Assembly: GCA_030150795.1 (NCBI GenBank)
Contig: JASLFF010000258.1
Location: 1 to 13,768, forward strand
Source of the DNA: Terriglobales bacterium
Lineage (GTDB): Bacteria; Acidobacteriota; Terriglobia; Terriglobales; Gp1-AA117
Length of the DNA stretch: 13,768 nucleotides
Direction: 5' to 3'
Positions 7,508 to 13,768 of the stretch are shown here, one piece after another; the stretch's first letter is position 1, and every line of letters starts with the position of its first letter. Below the pieces are notes generated by a model, which was given only the letters and a program-made list of their open reading frames with translations, was not told the origin of the DNA and ran no database searches. Position numbers and translations under genes: made by a program.

Positions 7508-7539
7508 ATGACCGGCACATGCTGTCATGGCCGCGTCAT
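7508..7539 (+). promoter_or_regulatory. Imperfect inverted repeat between precursors 2 and 3
   Basis: ATGACCGGC (7508-7516) faces GCCGCGTCAT (7530-7539), a 9-bp pairing with one bulged C. The left arm is the same ATGACCGGC found in the inverted repeat before precursor 4, so the element was duplicated with the gene. The CGGCACA here has no matching GC at the -12 place, so this copy is not a sigma-54 promoter. Confidence 0.4.
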
Positions 7540-7612
7540 TACCACGTCAGGCATTTGCTGACCATAACCGCAGCAGTCTCAAGCTGCTCAATTTCATTCT
7601 GAGGAGTCGTTT

Positions 7613-7804
7613 ATGTCAGACCTAAAGAAAGCAATCAAGAAAGCCGGCCTTGGCCCGGCCAAGACCACTCCCGGCGGCCAACTCGAACCAATGTGTTCGG
7701 CGGGAAATTGTGAACCAGGATGCACCACTGCCTGTTTGGCTGGCTGCTCCGGTTCCTGCCAGAGCAACAGCGAAACTGGTGGGGGCGTGCTGCTACAGCA
7801 GTAG
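7613..7804 (+). CDS. RiPP precursor peptide 3, six-Cys repeat core
   Basis: A 63-residue peptide with the same leader as precursor 2 (MSDLKKAIKKAGLGPAKTTP, then GGQLEP) and Cys at the same six positions (28, 33, 37, 41, 45, 49). The core differs at a few non-Cys places: Met for Leu27, Ala for Thr30, Glu for Asp34 and Ala for Gly43, and the tail is SNSETGGGVLLQQ. That Cys and Gly are kept while the loops vary suggests selection on the Cys lattice. GAGGAGTCGTTT precedes ATG 7613. It is probably modified by the upstream radical SAM/SPASM enzyme and exported by the downstream ABC protein; this is inferred from context. Confidence 0.87.
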   Translation: MSDLKKAIKKAGLGPAKTTPGGQLEPMCSAGNCEPGCTTACLAGCSGSCQSNSETGGGVLLQQ

Positions 7805-7843
7805 CAGTCTCCAGCGAAAGGCAATACCTGTAGCTGATTAACC

Positions 7844-7893
7844 CAATGACCGGCAATTCTCTTGCGTGGCGATTCTAGACGCGCCGGTCATTG
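7844..7893 (+). promoter_or_regulatory. Inverted repeat carrying a sigma-54-like promoter before precursor 4
   Basis: CAATGACCGGC (7844-7854) and GCCGGTCATTG (7883-7893) are perfect 11-bp arms, imperfectly extended outward by GATTAAC/GTTAAC. The sequence CGGCAATTCTCTTGCG (7851-7866) starts inside the left arm and has GG (7852-7853) and GC (7864-7865) 12 bp apart, with the -12 box TTGC intact. It could be a second sigma-54 start for precursor 4 and the exporter genes (expected start near 7877, ATG at 7951). Alternatively the repeat may act only as an RNA hairpin. Confidence 0.45.
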
Positions 7894-7950
7894 TTAACCA
7901 TCAACCACGCAGTCTCAAAGCTGCAGCAATTTCCTTTGGAGGAATCATTT

Positions 7951-8142
7951 ATGTCAGACCTGAAGAAAGCAATCAAGAAAGCCGGCCTTGGGCCGGCCAA
8001 GACCACTCCCGGCGGCCAGCTAGAACCGCTGTGTTCAACGGGAAACTGCGATCCCGGATGCACCACTGCCTGCCTGGGTGGCTGCTCTGGCTCGTGCCAA
8101 ACCAACAGTTCCAGCGGCGGCACTGGCGGGCTGGGAGGGTAA
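7951..8142 (+). CDS. RiPP precursor peptide 4, six-Cys repeat core
   Basis: A 63-residue peptide, identical to precursor 2 in the leader except Leu for Phe24 and identical in the core through CQTNSSSG, including the six Cys at 28, 33, 37, 41, 45 and 49. The tail is GTGGLGG. TTTGGAGGAATCATTT gives a strong ribosome binding site before ATG 7951. It is the last precursor before the exporter genes, and a GC-rich hairpin separates it from them. The conserved Pro-Gly-Gly at residues 20-22 could mark a cleavage zone, but no C39 protease is encoded here and the S8 protease downstream is the better candidate for leader removal. Confidence 0.87.
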   Translation: MSDLKKAIKKAGLGPAKTTPGGQLEPLCSTGNCDPGCTTACLGGCSGSCQTNSSSGGTGGLGG

Positions 8143-8163
8143 ACACAGTTTGACTCTGGAGCA

Positions 8164-8191
8164 GGCTGGAGCGGCCCAAGCTGCTCCAGCC
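8164..8191 (+). promoter_or_regulatory. GC-rich hairpin between precursors and exporter genes
   Basis: GGCTGGAGC (8164-8172) and GCTCCAGCC (8183-8191) form a perfect 9-bp stem with a 10-base loop. The following TTAGAGAAAAAAC has no U-run, so it is not a normal intrinsic terminator. It more likely slows decay of the precursor mRNA from its 3' end or partly attenuates transcription, which would keep precursors in excess over the exporter. Confidence 0.5.
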
Positions 8192-8204
8192 TTAGAGAAA
8201 AAAC

Positions 8205-10016
8205 ATGGACCGCATCAAGAAAATTATCTCCAGGTATTTCCGCATCTTTGAGTTCCTTTCCGTACTGCACGTGGATGCTGGAAGGTCCTGCGTGATGTGG
8301 GTACTAAAGGTAGTGGGACTAATTGCTTCCATGACCCTGCCTTTGCTCACCAAGTCGTTGATTGATACCGCAATCGGCCAGAAGAACTGGCACGCGTTCA
8401 CGCTTAATGCGGTGGTCTCCCTCAGCATCGTTTTTTCCTCTTTCGCTGCGACCGCAGCAGCAACGTGGTATTCCACGCGAATCGCTGAAAGTTTCGGGTT
8501 CAGGCTCCGGCTGATGTTGCAAAAGCGGCTGGAACGCATGGGCGTGCTGCAACTGCGTCGCTGGGACGTAGGAGACCAGATTTGCCTTGCCAATTCCGAC
8601 GTCGGGAATGTGACGCATGTCCTGGTGGAAGTCCTTCCGGGCTCCGCTATCCTGCTGGTTGAGTTCCTTGTTTTTGCGGTGATCGCTTTCAGACTCGATG
8701 TGCGCCTTACGGTTTACTTCGGTCTTTCGTTTCCTTTTATCATCCTCCTGGAAGTCCTGCACGCCCGGACCATTCGCCCGTTGCAGCACAAATTACAGCA
8801 TCTCTCCGGACGCGTGAATGAACTGGTGAGCGAATACACCACCGGCATGCTCACCTTTAAGGCTTTCGCCGTAGAGCGCCGCCAAACCAGGGCCTACGCG
8901 CATACCCTGGCACAGCATGTCCGTCAGGTCTTACACAAATGGAAAATTGATTCCGCCTATCAGGCCGCGCAGTGGCTGGTCCAGGCAGGATGGGGCTGGG
9001 CCGTCATTTTCTATGGATTCTCTCTGGTCATGCGTGGTGAACTTTCCCTCGGCACCCTTCTGGCACTCAAGATGTATTTCACGGCGCTTAGCCGTCCGCT
9101 GGAGGAAGCGACAACCATCTCCCAGGCATTCGTCGTGGGTTCGGTCTCTGCGGAACGGCTTTCTGATGTCCTGAAATCTCCGGTGGATGAAGAAACGCGG
9201 GAATCTTCCCAGTTGCGCCTGAGTGCTGCCAACGCGCAACCAGGGGATTCAGAGTTCATTCTTGATAATGTCAGTTTTGGCTATCATGCCAACCAACAAA
9301 TACTGCGTAATATCTCCCTCAACCTGCCTGCCCGAGGGCTCATTGGTATCACGGGACCGAGCGGTGCTGGCAAGACAACGCTTCTGGGCCTGATCGCCCG
9401 CCTGTTCCGGCCACGGGAAGGAAATATATATGCCGGGAACATTGATCTCTCGGAGTTGCGTCACCGTGAAGTTGCATTGCTGGTGAGTGTAGTGCTTCAG
9501 GAAACTTTTTTGTTTCACGGCACGATTTATGACAACATCGCCTGTACCCAGCCGGACATAACAAAAGCGGACGTGACGAGCGCCGCGCGCATGGCTGCCG
9601 CCCACGATTTCATTCTCAATCTTCACGATGGATATCACACCGACGCGCGCAGCGCAGGGCTGTCGATTGGGCAGAAGCAAAGGATCGGCATTGCGCGCGC
9701 CCTGGCCACCAAAGCACGCATCCTGGTGCTAGATGAACCCACCAGCGCTCTTGATGTGGGTATTGGCAAGCTTGTGCTGGACTCATTGCGGCAAACGTCG
9801 AGGGAACGCCTCGTCATCCTTATCAGCCATGATCCGGACACTTTGGCGCGCTGCGATGATGTCTTTGTCATTTCCCGTGGACAGATCGAACACCTGGATG
9901 CGGACGTACAGAATTCATTTCCACAATTCATCGAGTATCTGGTCCTCAAGTCCTTCTACGAAACATCTCATGATCCCACCGGTATTTCCTTGGAGGCAAC
10001 ATGCGAAGCAGATTGA
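8205..10016 (+). CDS. ABC exporter, fused membrane and ATPase domains, no C39 peptidase
   Basis: A 603-residue half-transporter of the peptide/lipid exporter type. Residues about 25-310 are the six-helix membrane domain. The ATPase domain (about 350-580) has Walker A GPSGAGKTT (384-392), Q-loop VVLQETF, signature LSIGQKQRIGIARAL (from 486), Walker B ILVLDEP (D510, E511) and H-loop H542, so it should be active as a dimer. There is no N-terminal C39 peptidase, so it would not cut the leader itself. The ribosome binding site before ATG 8205 is weak. It starts 62 nt after precursor 4 and its 3' end overlaps the next gene by 16 nt. Export of the modified peptide to the periplasm or outside is the likely role; self-protection is an alternative. 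Confidence 0.92.
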   Translation: MDRIKKIISRYFRIFEFLSVLHVDAGRSCVMWVLKVVGLIASMTLPLLTKSLIDTAIGQKNWHAFTLNAVVSLSIVFSSFAATAAATWYSTRIAESFGFRLRLMLQKRLERMGVLQLRRWDVGDQICLANSDVGNVTHVLVEVLPGSAILLVEFLVFAVIAFRLDVRLTVYFGLSFPFIILLEVLHARTIRPLQHKLQHLSGRVNELVSEYTTGMLTFKAFAVERRQTRAYAHTLAQHVRQVLHKWKIDSAYQAAQWLVQAGWGWAVIFYGFSLVMRGELSLGTLLALKMYFTALSRPLEEATTISQAFVVGSVSAERLSDVLKSPVDEETRESSQLRLSAANAQPGDSEFILDNVSFGYHANQQILRNISLNLPARGLIGITGPSGAGKTTLLGLIARLFRPREGNIYAGNIDLSELRHREVALLVSVVLQETFLFHGTIYDNIACTQPDITKADVTSAARMAAAHDFILNLHDGYHTDARSAGLSIGQKQRIGIARALATKARILVLDEPTSALDVGIGKLVLDSLRQTSRERLVILISHDPDTLARCDDVFVISRGQIEHLDADVQNSFPQFIEYLVLKSFYETSHDPTGISLEATCEAD

Positions 10017-10417
10017 TCCATGGCACTCTCCTCCTCTTATCCTGCCTGATGTGGCCGCAGCCTGTGCGCACTCCTTTAGAACAGGCTTCAGATACGATGC
10101 GCGATTTTCTTGGCGCTCTGATGAAAGGCGACGTAGAAGCGGCAATGAGCATTGCTCAGCCGGGGCTTTCTCCAGACATGAGAGCCAGGATGCATCAGGG
10201 CTTTTCCGCAATGGCCGGCCAGAAAGTGAAGATCACCAGAATTCTGGAGGTCAAAACAGAAAGCCTTAGTGAAAGAAGCCACGTGCCAACAGCCGTTGTG
10301 TTTACCAGGATTGAGCTCCGGTATGTAAGGAACAATGATCCGCCAGTGGTTCGTGAATACCGATGGTTTCTCATCAAAAGCGAGGAGCGGTGGTACTACG
10401 ACGGAGGTGGATTTTGA
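10001..10417 (+). CDS. Small exported protein, NTF2-like fold suspected
   Basis: A 138-residue protein with an N-terminal signal segment (MRSRLIHGTLLLLSCLMW, cleavage probably before residue 25). The rest looks like a small alpha+beta NTF2-like (DUF3887/DUF4019-type) domain: helices in DTMRDFLGALMKGDVEAAM and a sheet with VVFTRIELRY and YRWFLIKSEERWYYDGGGF. A lipoprotein reading around LLSC is possible but the box is poor. ATG 10001 follows TTGGAGGCAAC and overlaps the end of the ABC gene by 16 nt, and its stop overlaps the start of the protease gene. It is therefore translated together with the export and protease genes. Its role is unknown; a periplasmic binding partner or chaperone for the peptide or protease is only a guess. 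Confidence 0.75.
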   Translation: MRSRLIHGTLLLLSCLMWPQPVRTPLEQASDTMRDFLGALMKGDVEAAMSIAQPGLSPDMRARMHQGFSAMAGQKVKITRILEVKTESLSERSHVPTAVVFTRIELRYVRNNDPPVVREYRWFLIKSEERWYYDGGGF

Positions 10418-12063
10418 CCCGGCCATCCGCAACTCAGGCAAGGCAGACAATGTTGACCTTGTTTATCGTGGTTTTCTCGTGTGGCCTTTACCTCAAAAAT
10501 GAAAAGCCCACCCTTGAGCCGCCCGGGGATGTTGCTGTGGAATTGGATCCGCAGGCAAAACAGGGACTCTCATTGCTGCTGGAACTGGAGTCTGCCGCCG
10601 TCGCCGGGAAATTGTCCAATGCCGGTTTCATATCCCGGTTCTGCTTCCAAAACTACTGCACTGGCGATGTCTCGCAAACCAATCTTGACCGGCTGCTACA
10701 GACTGCCGGTGTGCGTACCGCGCGCTTTCTCGGAACCAGTCATGCCACTGTTCCTTCAAGCCCCGTTCAGCGCATCGTGGTGGGCGTGATTGACGAAGGC
10801 ATTTACTGGCGGGACTTCTCTTTTTGGGAACCCCCCGGACGCATCCAGTGGTTCTGGGAGCAGAAGAAGGCGGAAAACAAAGGGCACGTTCCTTACGGAC
10901 AGGAGTTCCCAGGAACAGAGTTGCAGTCCCTGCGCGAATTGCGTGACCAGCTTCCCAGTGAATTCGGACACGGATTTCCCACTGCCATTGTTTCTGCCGG
11001 TTTCATACCGGGCCATCTGGTAACAAAAGAAACGGGGTTTCCTGATATTCCATCATCTACTCCAATTATTTTTGTAAATACTACCGGCCGATCTGACGAT
11101 ATTCTCGACGCAGTAGCATATGTCATCTCCAAGGCCAGGGAGATAAATGCACGGGCCGTCATAAATCTTTCTTTCGGTGGGCACTTCGGCCCCCACGACG
11201 GCTCTGATACCTTCACGCGGGCGCTTGACGCACTCATTGGCGAAGACGCCGTCTTAGTACTTGCAGCCGGTAATGACGGGCAGCGTTCTACATATGCTCA
11301 ATTCAGGGGCAATCCAGCTGTGGCCGAACTGACAGTCAGCAACTGCATGGAAGAAGATGCCAGCTTCAGCGTGGAGGGTTGGTACGACTCCTCTGCCGGA
11401 GGCGAGGTCACCGTCTCTGATCCAGCCACTCAAAAATCAGATACGGTTTCAAGTGACGACATATCAGGGTGGCGCGGTGCAGTCTATGGTGGAGTCCTTG
11501 ATCATCGCCTGCGCAGTGCCAACGCCAGGAACCGAGGATTTGCCTTGATTGTTGAAGGTAAATGCGCAGGACTGACCGGTAAGTGGAAGCTGCAGTTATA
11601 CAACCGCAATGGCACAAATCTACTGGATGTATGGCTCACCAGTAACAAGAACGTAAATGTGCAGATGCAACACGCTGCCGGGGCCCCGCCGGGCTTCTCC
11701 GCCGTAGCGGCCAGCACCCGCGCCATCAGTGCAGGCGCATATACCACTGACACGCAGAACAAATCTTTCGATGTGGATGCCGACAGCGGCTGGGGAAGCA
11801 CGCGCACAGGGATCAGCAAACCGGACGTCCTCGCACCTGGCCATGTCCGCTTTTATGCCAGTGGGGTAGGCGACCATCCAACTGCTTCTGGGACCAGCAT
11901 AGCGGCCGCCATGACTACTCGTTGTGTAGTGCATCTCTGGTCTGCACATCCTGCTCTTACGGCACGCGAGTTGCGTCAGCGGCTGCGCAACGCAATATTG
12001 CTGCCCGTATCAGGCCTGAACTGGAAAAACAATACACAATTCAAGCCTGACTCATGCGAGTGA
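10414..12063 (+). CDS. Exported subtilisin-like serine protease (peptidase S8)
   Basis: A 549-residue protein with a positively charged start and one hydrophobic segment (MLTLFIVVFSCGLYL, about 13-27), a signal peptide or membrane anchor. The catalytic triad is visible: Asp127 in VGVIDEG, His186 in FGHGFPTAIVSAG and Ser495 in ASGTSIAAAM, with the oxyanion Asn287 in LAAGNDG. About 100 residues before the Asp box may be a propeptide, and a beta-rich insertion (about 310-440) separates the Asn and Ser boxes. Likely job: cutting the leader from the modified peptide or trimming it after export, as inferred for S8 proteases in other radical SAM clusters. I chose TTG 10414 because GGAGGT lies 6 nt before it and it overlaps the previous stop (TTGA); ATG 10450 would leave no basic region before the hydrophobic stretch. 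The operon ends here, before a terminator. Confidence 0.88.
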   Translation: MTRPSATQARQTMLTLFIVVFSCGLYLKNEKPTLEPPGDVAVELDPQAKQGLSLLLELESAAVAGKLSNAGFISRFCFQNYCTGDVSQTNLDRLLQTAGVRTARFLGTSHATVPSSPVQRIVVGVIDEGIYWRDFSFWEPPGRIQWFWEQKKAENKGHVPYGQEFPGTELQSLRELRDQLPSEFGHGFPTAIVSAGFIPGHLVTKETGFPDIPSSTPIIFVNTTGRSDDILDAVAYVISKAREINARAVINLSFGGHFGPHDGSDTFTRALDALIGEDAVLVLAAGNDGQRSTYAQFRGNPAVAELTVSNCMEEDASFSVEGWYDSSAGGEVTVSDPATQKSDTVSSDDISGWRGAVYGGVLDHRLRSANARNRGFALIVEGKCAGLTGKWKLQLYNRNGTNLLDVWLTSNKNVNVQMQHAAGAPPGFSAVAASTRAISAGAYTTDTQNKSFDVDADSGWGSTRTGISKPDVLAPGHVRFYASGVGDHPTASGTSIAAAMTTRCVVHLWSAHPALTARELRQRLRNAILLPVSGLNWKNNTQFKPDSCE

Positions 12064-12091
12064 ACGAGAACTTATGATGCAGAGGATCTTT

Positions 12092-12114
12092 GAGGCTTCG
12101 CAGCCTCGATTTTG
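12092..12114 (+). terminator. Intrinsic terminator of the RiPP operon
   Basis: GAGGCT (12092-12097), loop TCGC, AGCCTC (12102-12107), extendable by one U-G pair, followed by GATTTTG. It lies 28 nt after the protease stop and before the insertion sequence. The U-tract is short but the stem is stable. Confidence 0.7.
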
Positions 12115-12160
12115 CCTACACTACTGAGTGCGGCGCACCAGAAATTGTCCCTAAGTGATT

Positions 12161-12227
12161 TGTCCGTTCCGAGACATGGGTAACAGAACGTTCCGGAGAC
12201 ATAGGTTACACTTTTGGCCCGAAGGGG
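12161..12227 (+). repeat. Left terminal inverted repeat of the IS481 element
   Basis: These 67 bases match the inverted right end with a single one-base difference (CCGAGAC here, CCGAAGAC at the right end). Inside are two direct copies of a roughly 21-bp motif, GTTCCGAGACATGGGTAACA and GTTCCGGAGACATAGGTTACA without its last base matching exactly, probably two transposase binding sites. Confidence 0.88.
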
Positions 12228-12240
12228 GCGGAAAAGGAGG

Positions 12241-13327
12241 ATGCCATGGAAGGAGAGTTCTGTTATGGACGAACGGATGCGGTTTGTGATCCGGCTCAAA
12301 GACGGAGAGACAATGGCTTCACTGTGCCGGAAATTCGGCATCTCACGCAAGACTGGCTATAAGATTTTTGAACGTTATGAGCAATGTGGACTGGAAGGAT
12401 TAAGCGATCGAACGCGCCGGCCCTTCCGCTATGCCAACCAGTTACCCGAACAGGTGGAAGCGGCTATCCTCAACGCCAAGCGTGAGAAACCTCACTGGGG
12501 TGCGCGCAAGATCCGGGAGCGTCTTCTGCGGCGTCTGCCGCATGCCGTCAAGACTCCCGCCGCCTCGACCATTCACGCCATTCTGGATCGCCACGGCCTG
12601 GTCCAAGCCATGGCCCGGCGACGCAGTCGAGCAGAAGGGACGCCCTTGTCCGAGGGCCTGCATCCCAACGATCTTTGGTGCACCGATTACAAAGGCGAGT
12701 TCCAACTCCACGATAAACGGTATTGTTATCCGCTGACGGTCACCGATTATTCTTCGCGCTATCTGCTGTTGTGCGAAGCGCTGGAATCCAACCGTGAACA
12801 ACTCGCCTTTTCCGCCTTCGAGCGCCTATTCCAGGAGCGCGGTCTGCCTCGGGCTATCCGCTCCGATAACGGTGTACCCTTCGCCTCTCCCAATGGACTT
12901 TTTCAATCTCTCAAAGTTGTCCGTGTGGTGGTTGCGCTTGGGCATCTCCATTGAGCGGATTCGGCCTGGCCATCCGCAGCAGAACGGTCGTCATGAACGC
13001 ATGCATCTGACCCTAAAGAAAGAAGCGACTCGCCCCGCGGGCGCCAACATCCTGCAACAACAGGCCAAGTTCGATGCTTTTGTTGAGGAGTTCAACCACG
13101 AAAGGCCTCATGAAGCCCTTGCCATGAAATGCCCGGTCGAGGTCTATTCGGCGTCTCCTCGTCCCTATCATGGGATTCCCGAGCCTCACTATCCCTTCCA
13201 CGACCGCACCGTCGTGGTCACCAGCTGCGGACGCCTTTGCCTGTATAACAAAAAGATCAACCTCAGCGTATCCCTCGCTGGCCAGGCCGTCGGCGTCAAG
13301 GAAGGACGATGGCATCTGGCTGGTTAG
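12241..13327 (+). pseudogene. IS481-family DDE transposase, frameshifted
   Basis: The protein starts MPWKESSVMDERMRFVIRL, has an N-terminal helix-turn-helix (MASLCRKFGISRKTGYKIFE) and an integrase core with Asp149 in WCTDYKGEF and Asp209 in RSDNGVPF. At SPNGLF the frame breaks: a run of five T (12899-12903), where four would keep the frame, sends the first frame to a stop at 12954. The rest continues in another frame with LSKLSVWWLRLGI, the third catalytic residue Glu in NGRHERMH (codon 12995-12997), FNHERPHEAL and a C-terminal beta region. The break separates the two Asp from the Glu, so neither part is active alone. IS481 transposases are normally one frame, so this is a mutation or a homopolymer error. 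AAAAGGAGG abuts ATG 12241; ATG 12265, 9 nt after AAGGAG, is an alternative start. Confidence 0.88.
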
Positions 13328-13389
13328 TTTTATGAATTATGATCTTGGCTATATTGATCTGGAGGAAAAAACTTGCAGCCCTTGGAGAA

Positions 13390-13457
13390 CCCCTTCGGGC
13401 CAAAAGTGTAACCTATGTCTCCGGAACGTTCTGTTACCCATGTCTTCGGAACGGACA
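13390..13457 (-). repeat. Right terminal inverted repeat of the IS481 element
   Basis: These 68 bases are the inverted counterpart of 12161-12227 with one extra base. They carry the same two internal direct motifs, so the element has four copies of the motif in all. The outer end is CGGACA at 13452-13457. Confidence 0.88.
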
Positions 13458-13467
13458 ATTGAATAAA

Positions 13468-13517
<50 letters not shown>

Positions 13518-13768
13518 TTCGAGGGTCTATTGGAATTTGTAGAAATTTGTTGCTCGTAAGTGGCTGTTATTGAAGCTGTTACCGTCCGTTCGTGGAAAGC
13601 TGTTGAACTTTTTGGAACTTCGAGGCTCTGTGTGTCACATTTTTACCTACGATCATTAGGGGTAACCTCCTTCATCCAGACAAAATTCGTTCCTACATTC
13701 AAATGAGACAAACCCACTCCCCCACAGTTTCCGACAATTACTTTGGAGTGATCCCATCACTCAAATGA
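13518..13768. other. Putative end of an integrated element, no clear gene
   Basis: By the orientation of the tRNA fragment this stretch should belong to the integrated element. It is AT-richer than the coding regions to the left. I see a near-direct repeat (GAATTTGTA/GAAATTTGT, about 13532-13550), a minus-strand AAGGAGG (13667-13673) placed 9-10 nt before a 25-codon frame (ATG 13656, stop at 13579), and a perfect hairpin GAGTGAT-CCC-ATCACTC (13746-13762) close to the right edge. None of these is enough to call a gene. Confidence 0.4.

Larger units (their letters stand above)
7306..8109 (+). repeat. Three tandem, nearly identical precursor units
   Basis: The first 159 coding bases of precursors 2, 3 and 4 (7306-7464, 7613-7771, 7951-8109) are close direct repeats. 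The ribosome binding site stretch before each start, ending in TTTATGTCAGACCT, is also alike, and copies 3 and 4 share a preceding GCAGTCTCAA motif. The intergenic parts differ more, so the coding unit is the conserved one. The array can be expected to expand, contract or be collapsed in assembly. Confidence 0.85.
12161..13457 (+). mobile_element. IS481-family insertion sequence
   Basis: A 1297-bp element bounded by TGTCCGTTCCG... and its inverted copy, with one DDE transposase gene in between. The ends start TGT and finish ACA, and the transposase is of IS481 type. I see no convincing target duplication; only ATT flanks both ends (12158-12160 and 13458-13460). It sits between the operon terminator and a tRNA fragment, interrupting no recognisable gene. 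The transposase carries a frameshift, so the copy is probably not autonomous. Confidence 0.88.

Noticed and set aside
7513..7527. Sigma-54 promoter before precursor 3
   Set aside because: CGGCACA resembles a -24 box but the -12 position reads GTCA instead of TTGC.
7306..8142. CRISPR-like repeat array
   Set aside because: The repeats are about 160 bp, coding, and each has its own ribosome binding site; they are duplicated precursor genes.
12145..12160. Target-site duplication of the IS481 element
   Set aside because: Only ATT repeats on both sides; longer comparison of the flanks shows no match.

Overview
The window looks like a piece of an Acidobacteriota chromosome. The main pointer is an 815-residue MacB/FtsX-type permease without its own ATPase, of the kind known as ADOP (acidobacterial duplicated orphan permease). 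The centre of the window is a ribosomally made, post-translationally modified peptide (RiPP) locus that I cannot match to a named class.

Layout. (a) 1-906, minus strand: the 5' part of a B12-dependent RiPP-maturation radical SAM gene. It runs off the left edge and is broken by substitutions in its FeS-cluster motif. (b) 1407-5282: the ADOP permease and, 3 nt after its stop, a sigma-54-dependent AAA+ activator (EBP) with an unusual cysteine cluster. (c) 5283-5526: a control region with a candidate activator site (direct repeats and a palindrome), an IHF-like site and a well-spaced -24/-12 promoter. (d) 5527-8142: a radical SAM/SPASM enzyme with an N-terminal PqqD-like recognition domain, then four small precursor genes. 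The precursors share a leader (MSxLKxAxKxAGLGPA..PGG.xEP). Three have intact cores with six Cys spaced CX4C then CX3C four times; in the first, the Cys-rich core is pushed out of frame by one missing base. (e) 8205-12063: three overlapping genes for an ABC exporter without a C39 peptidase domain, a small exported NTF2-like protein and an exported subtilisin-like (S8) protease, closed by an intrinsic terminator at 12092-12114. (f) 12161-13457: an IS481-family element with about 67-bp inverted repeats and a frameshifted transposase. (g) 13468-13517, minus strand: the 3' part of a tRNA-Pro(CGG) with no 5' half, read as an attachment-site remnant. Its orientation puts the integrated element to the right, outside the window.

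Proposed working of the system (inference): the EBP, perhaps linked to the ADOP permease, switches on the sigma-54 promoter before the radical SAM/SPASM gene and possibly a second one before precursor 4. The PqqD-like domain binds the leader, the enzyme modifies the Cys-rich core (thioether formation is the likeliest chemistry), the ABC protein exports the peptide and the S8 protease removes the leader. The set radical SAM/SPASM + S8 protease + ABC exporter recalls the maturation genes of quinohemoprotein amine dehydrogenase (qhp), but no amine dehydrogenase subunit is visible here and the substrates are multi-copy Cys-repeat peptides.

Three reading frames are disrupted (B12 radical SAM, precursor 1, transposase). 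This could be real decay or sequence error, and the raw reads would tell.
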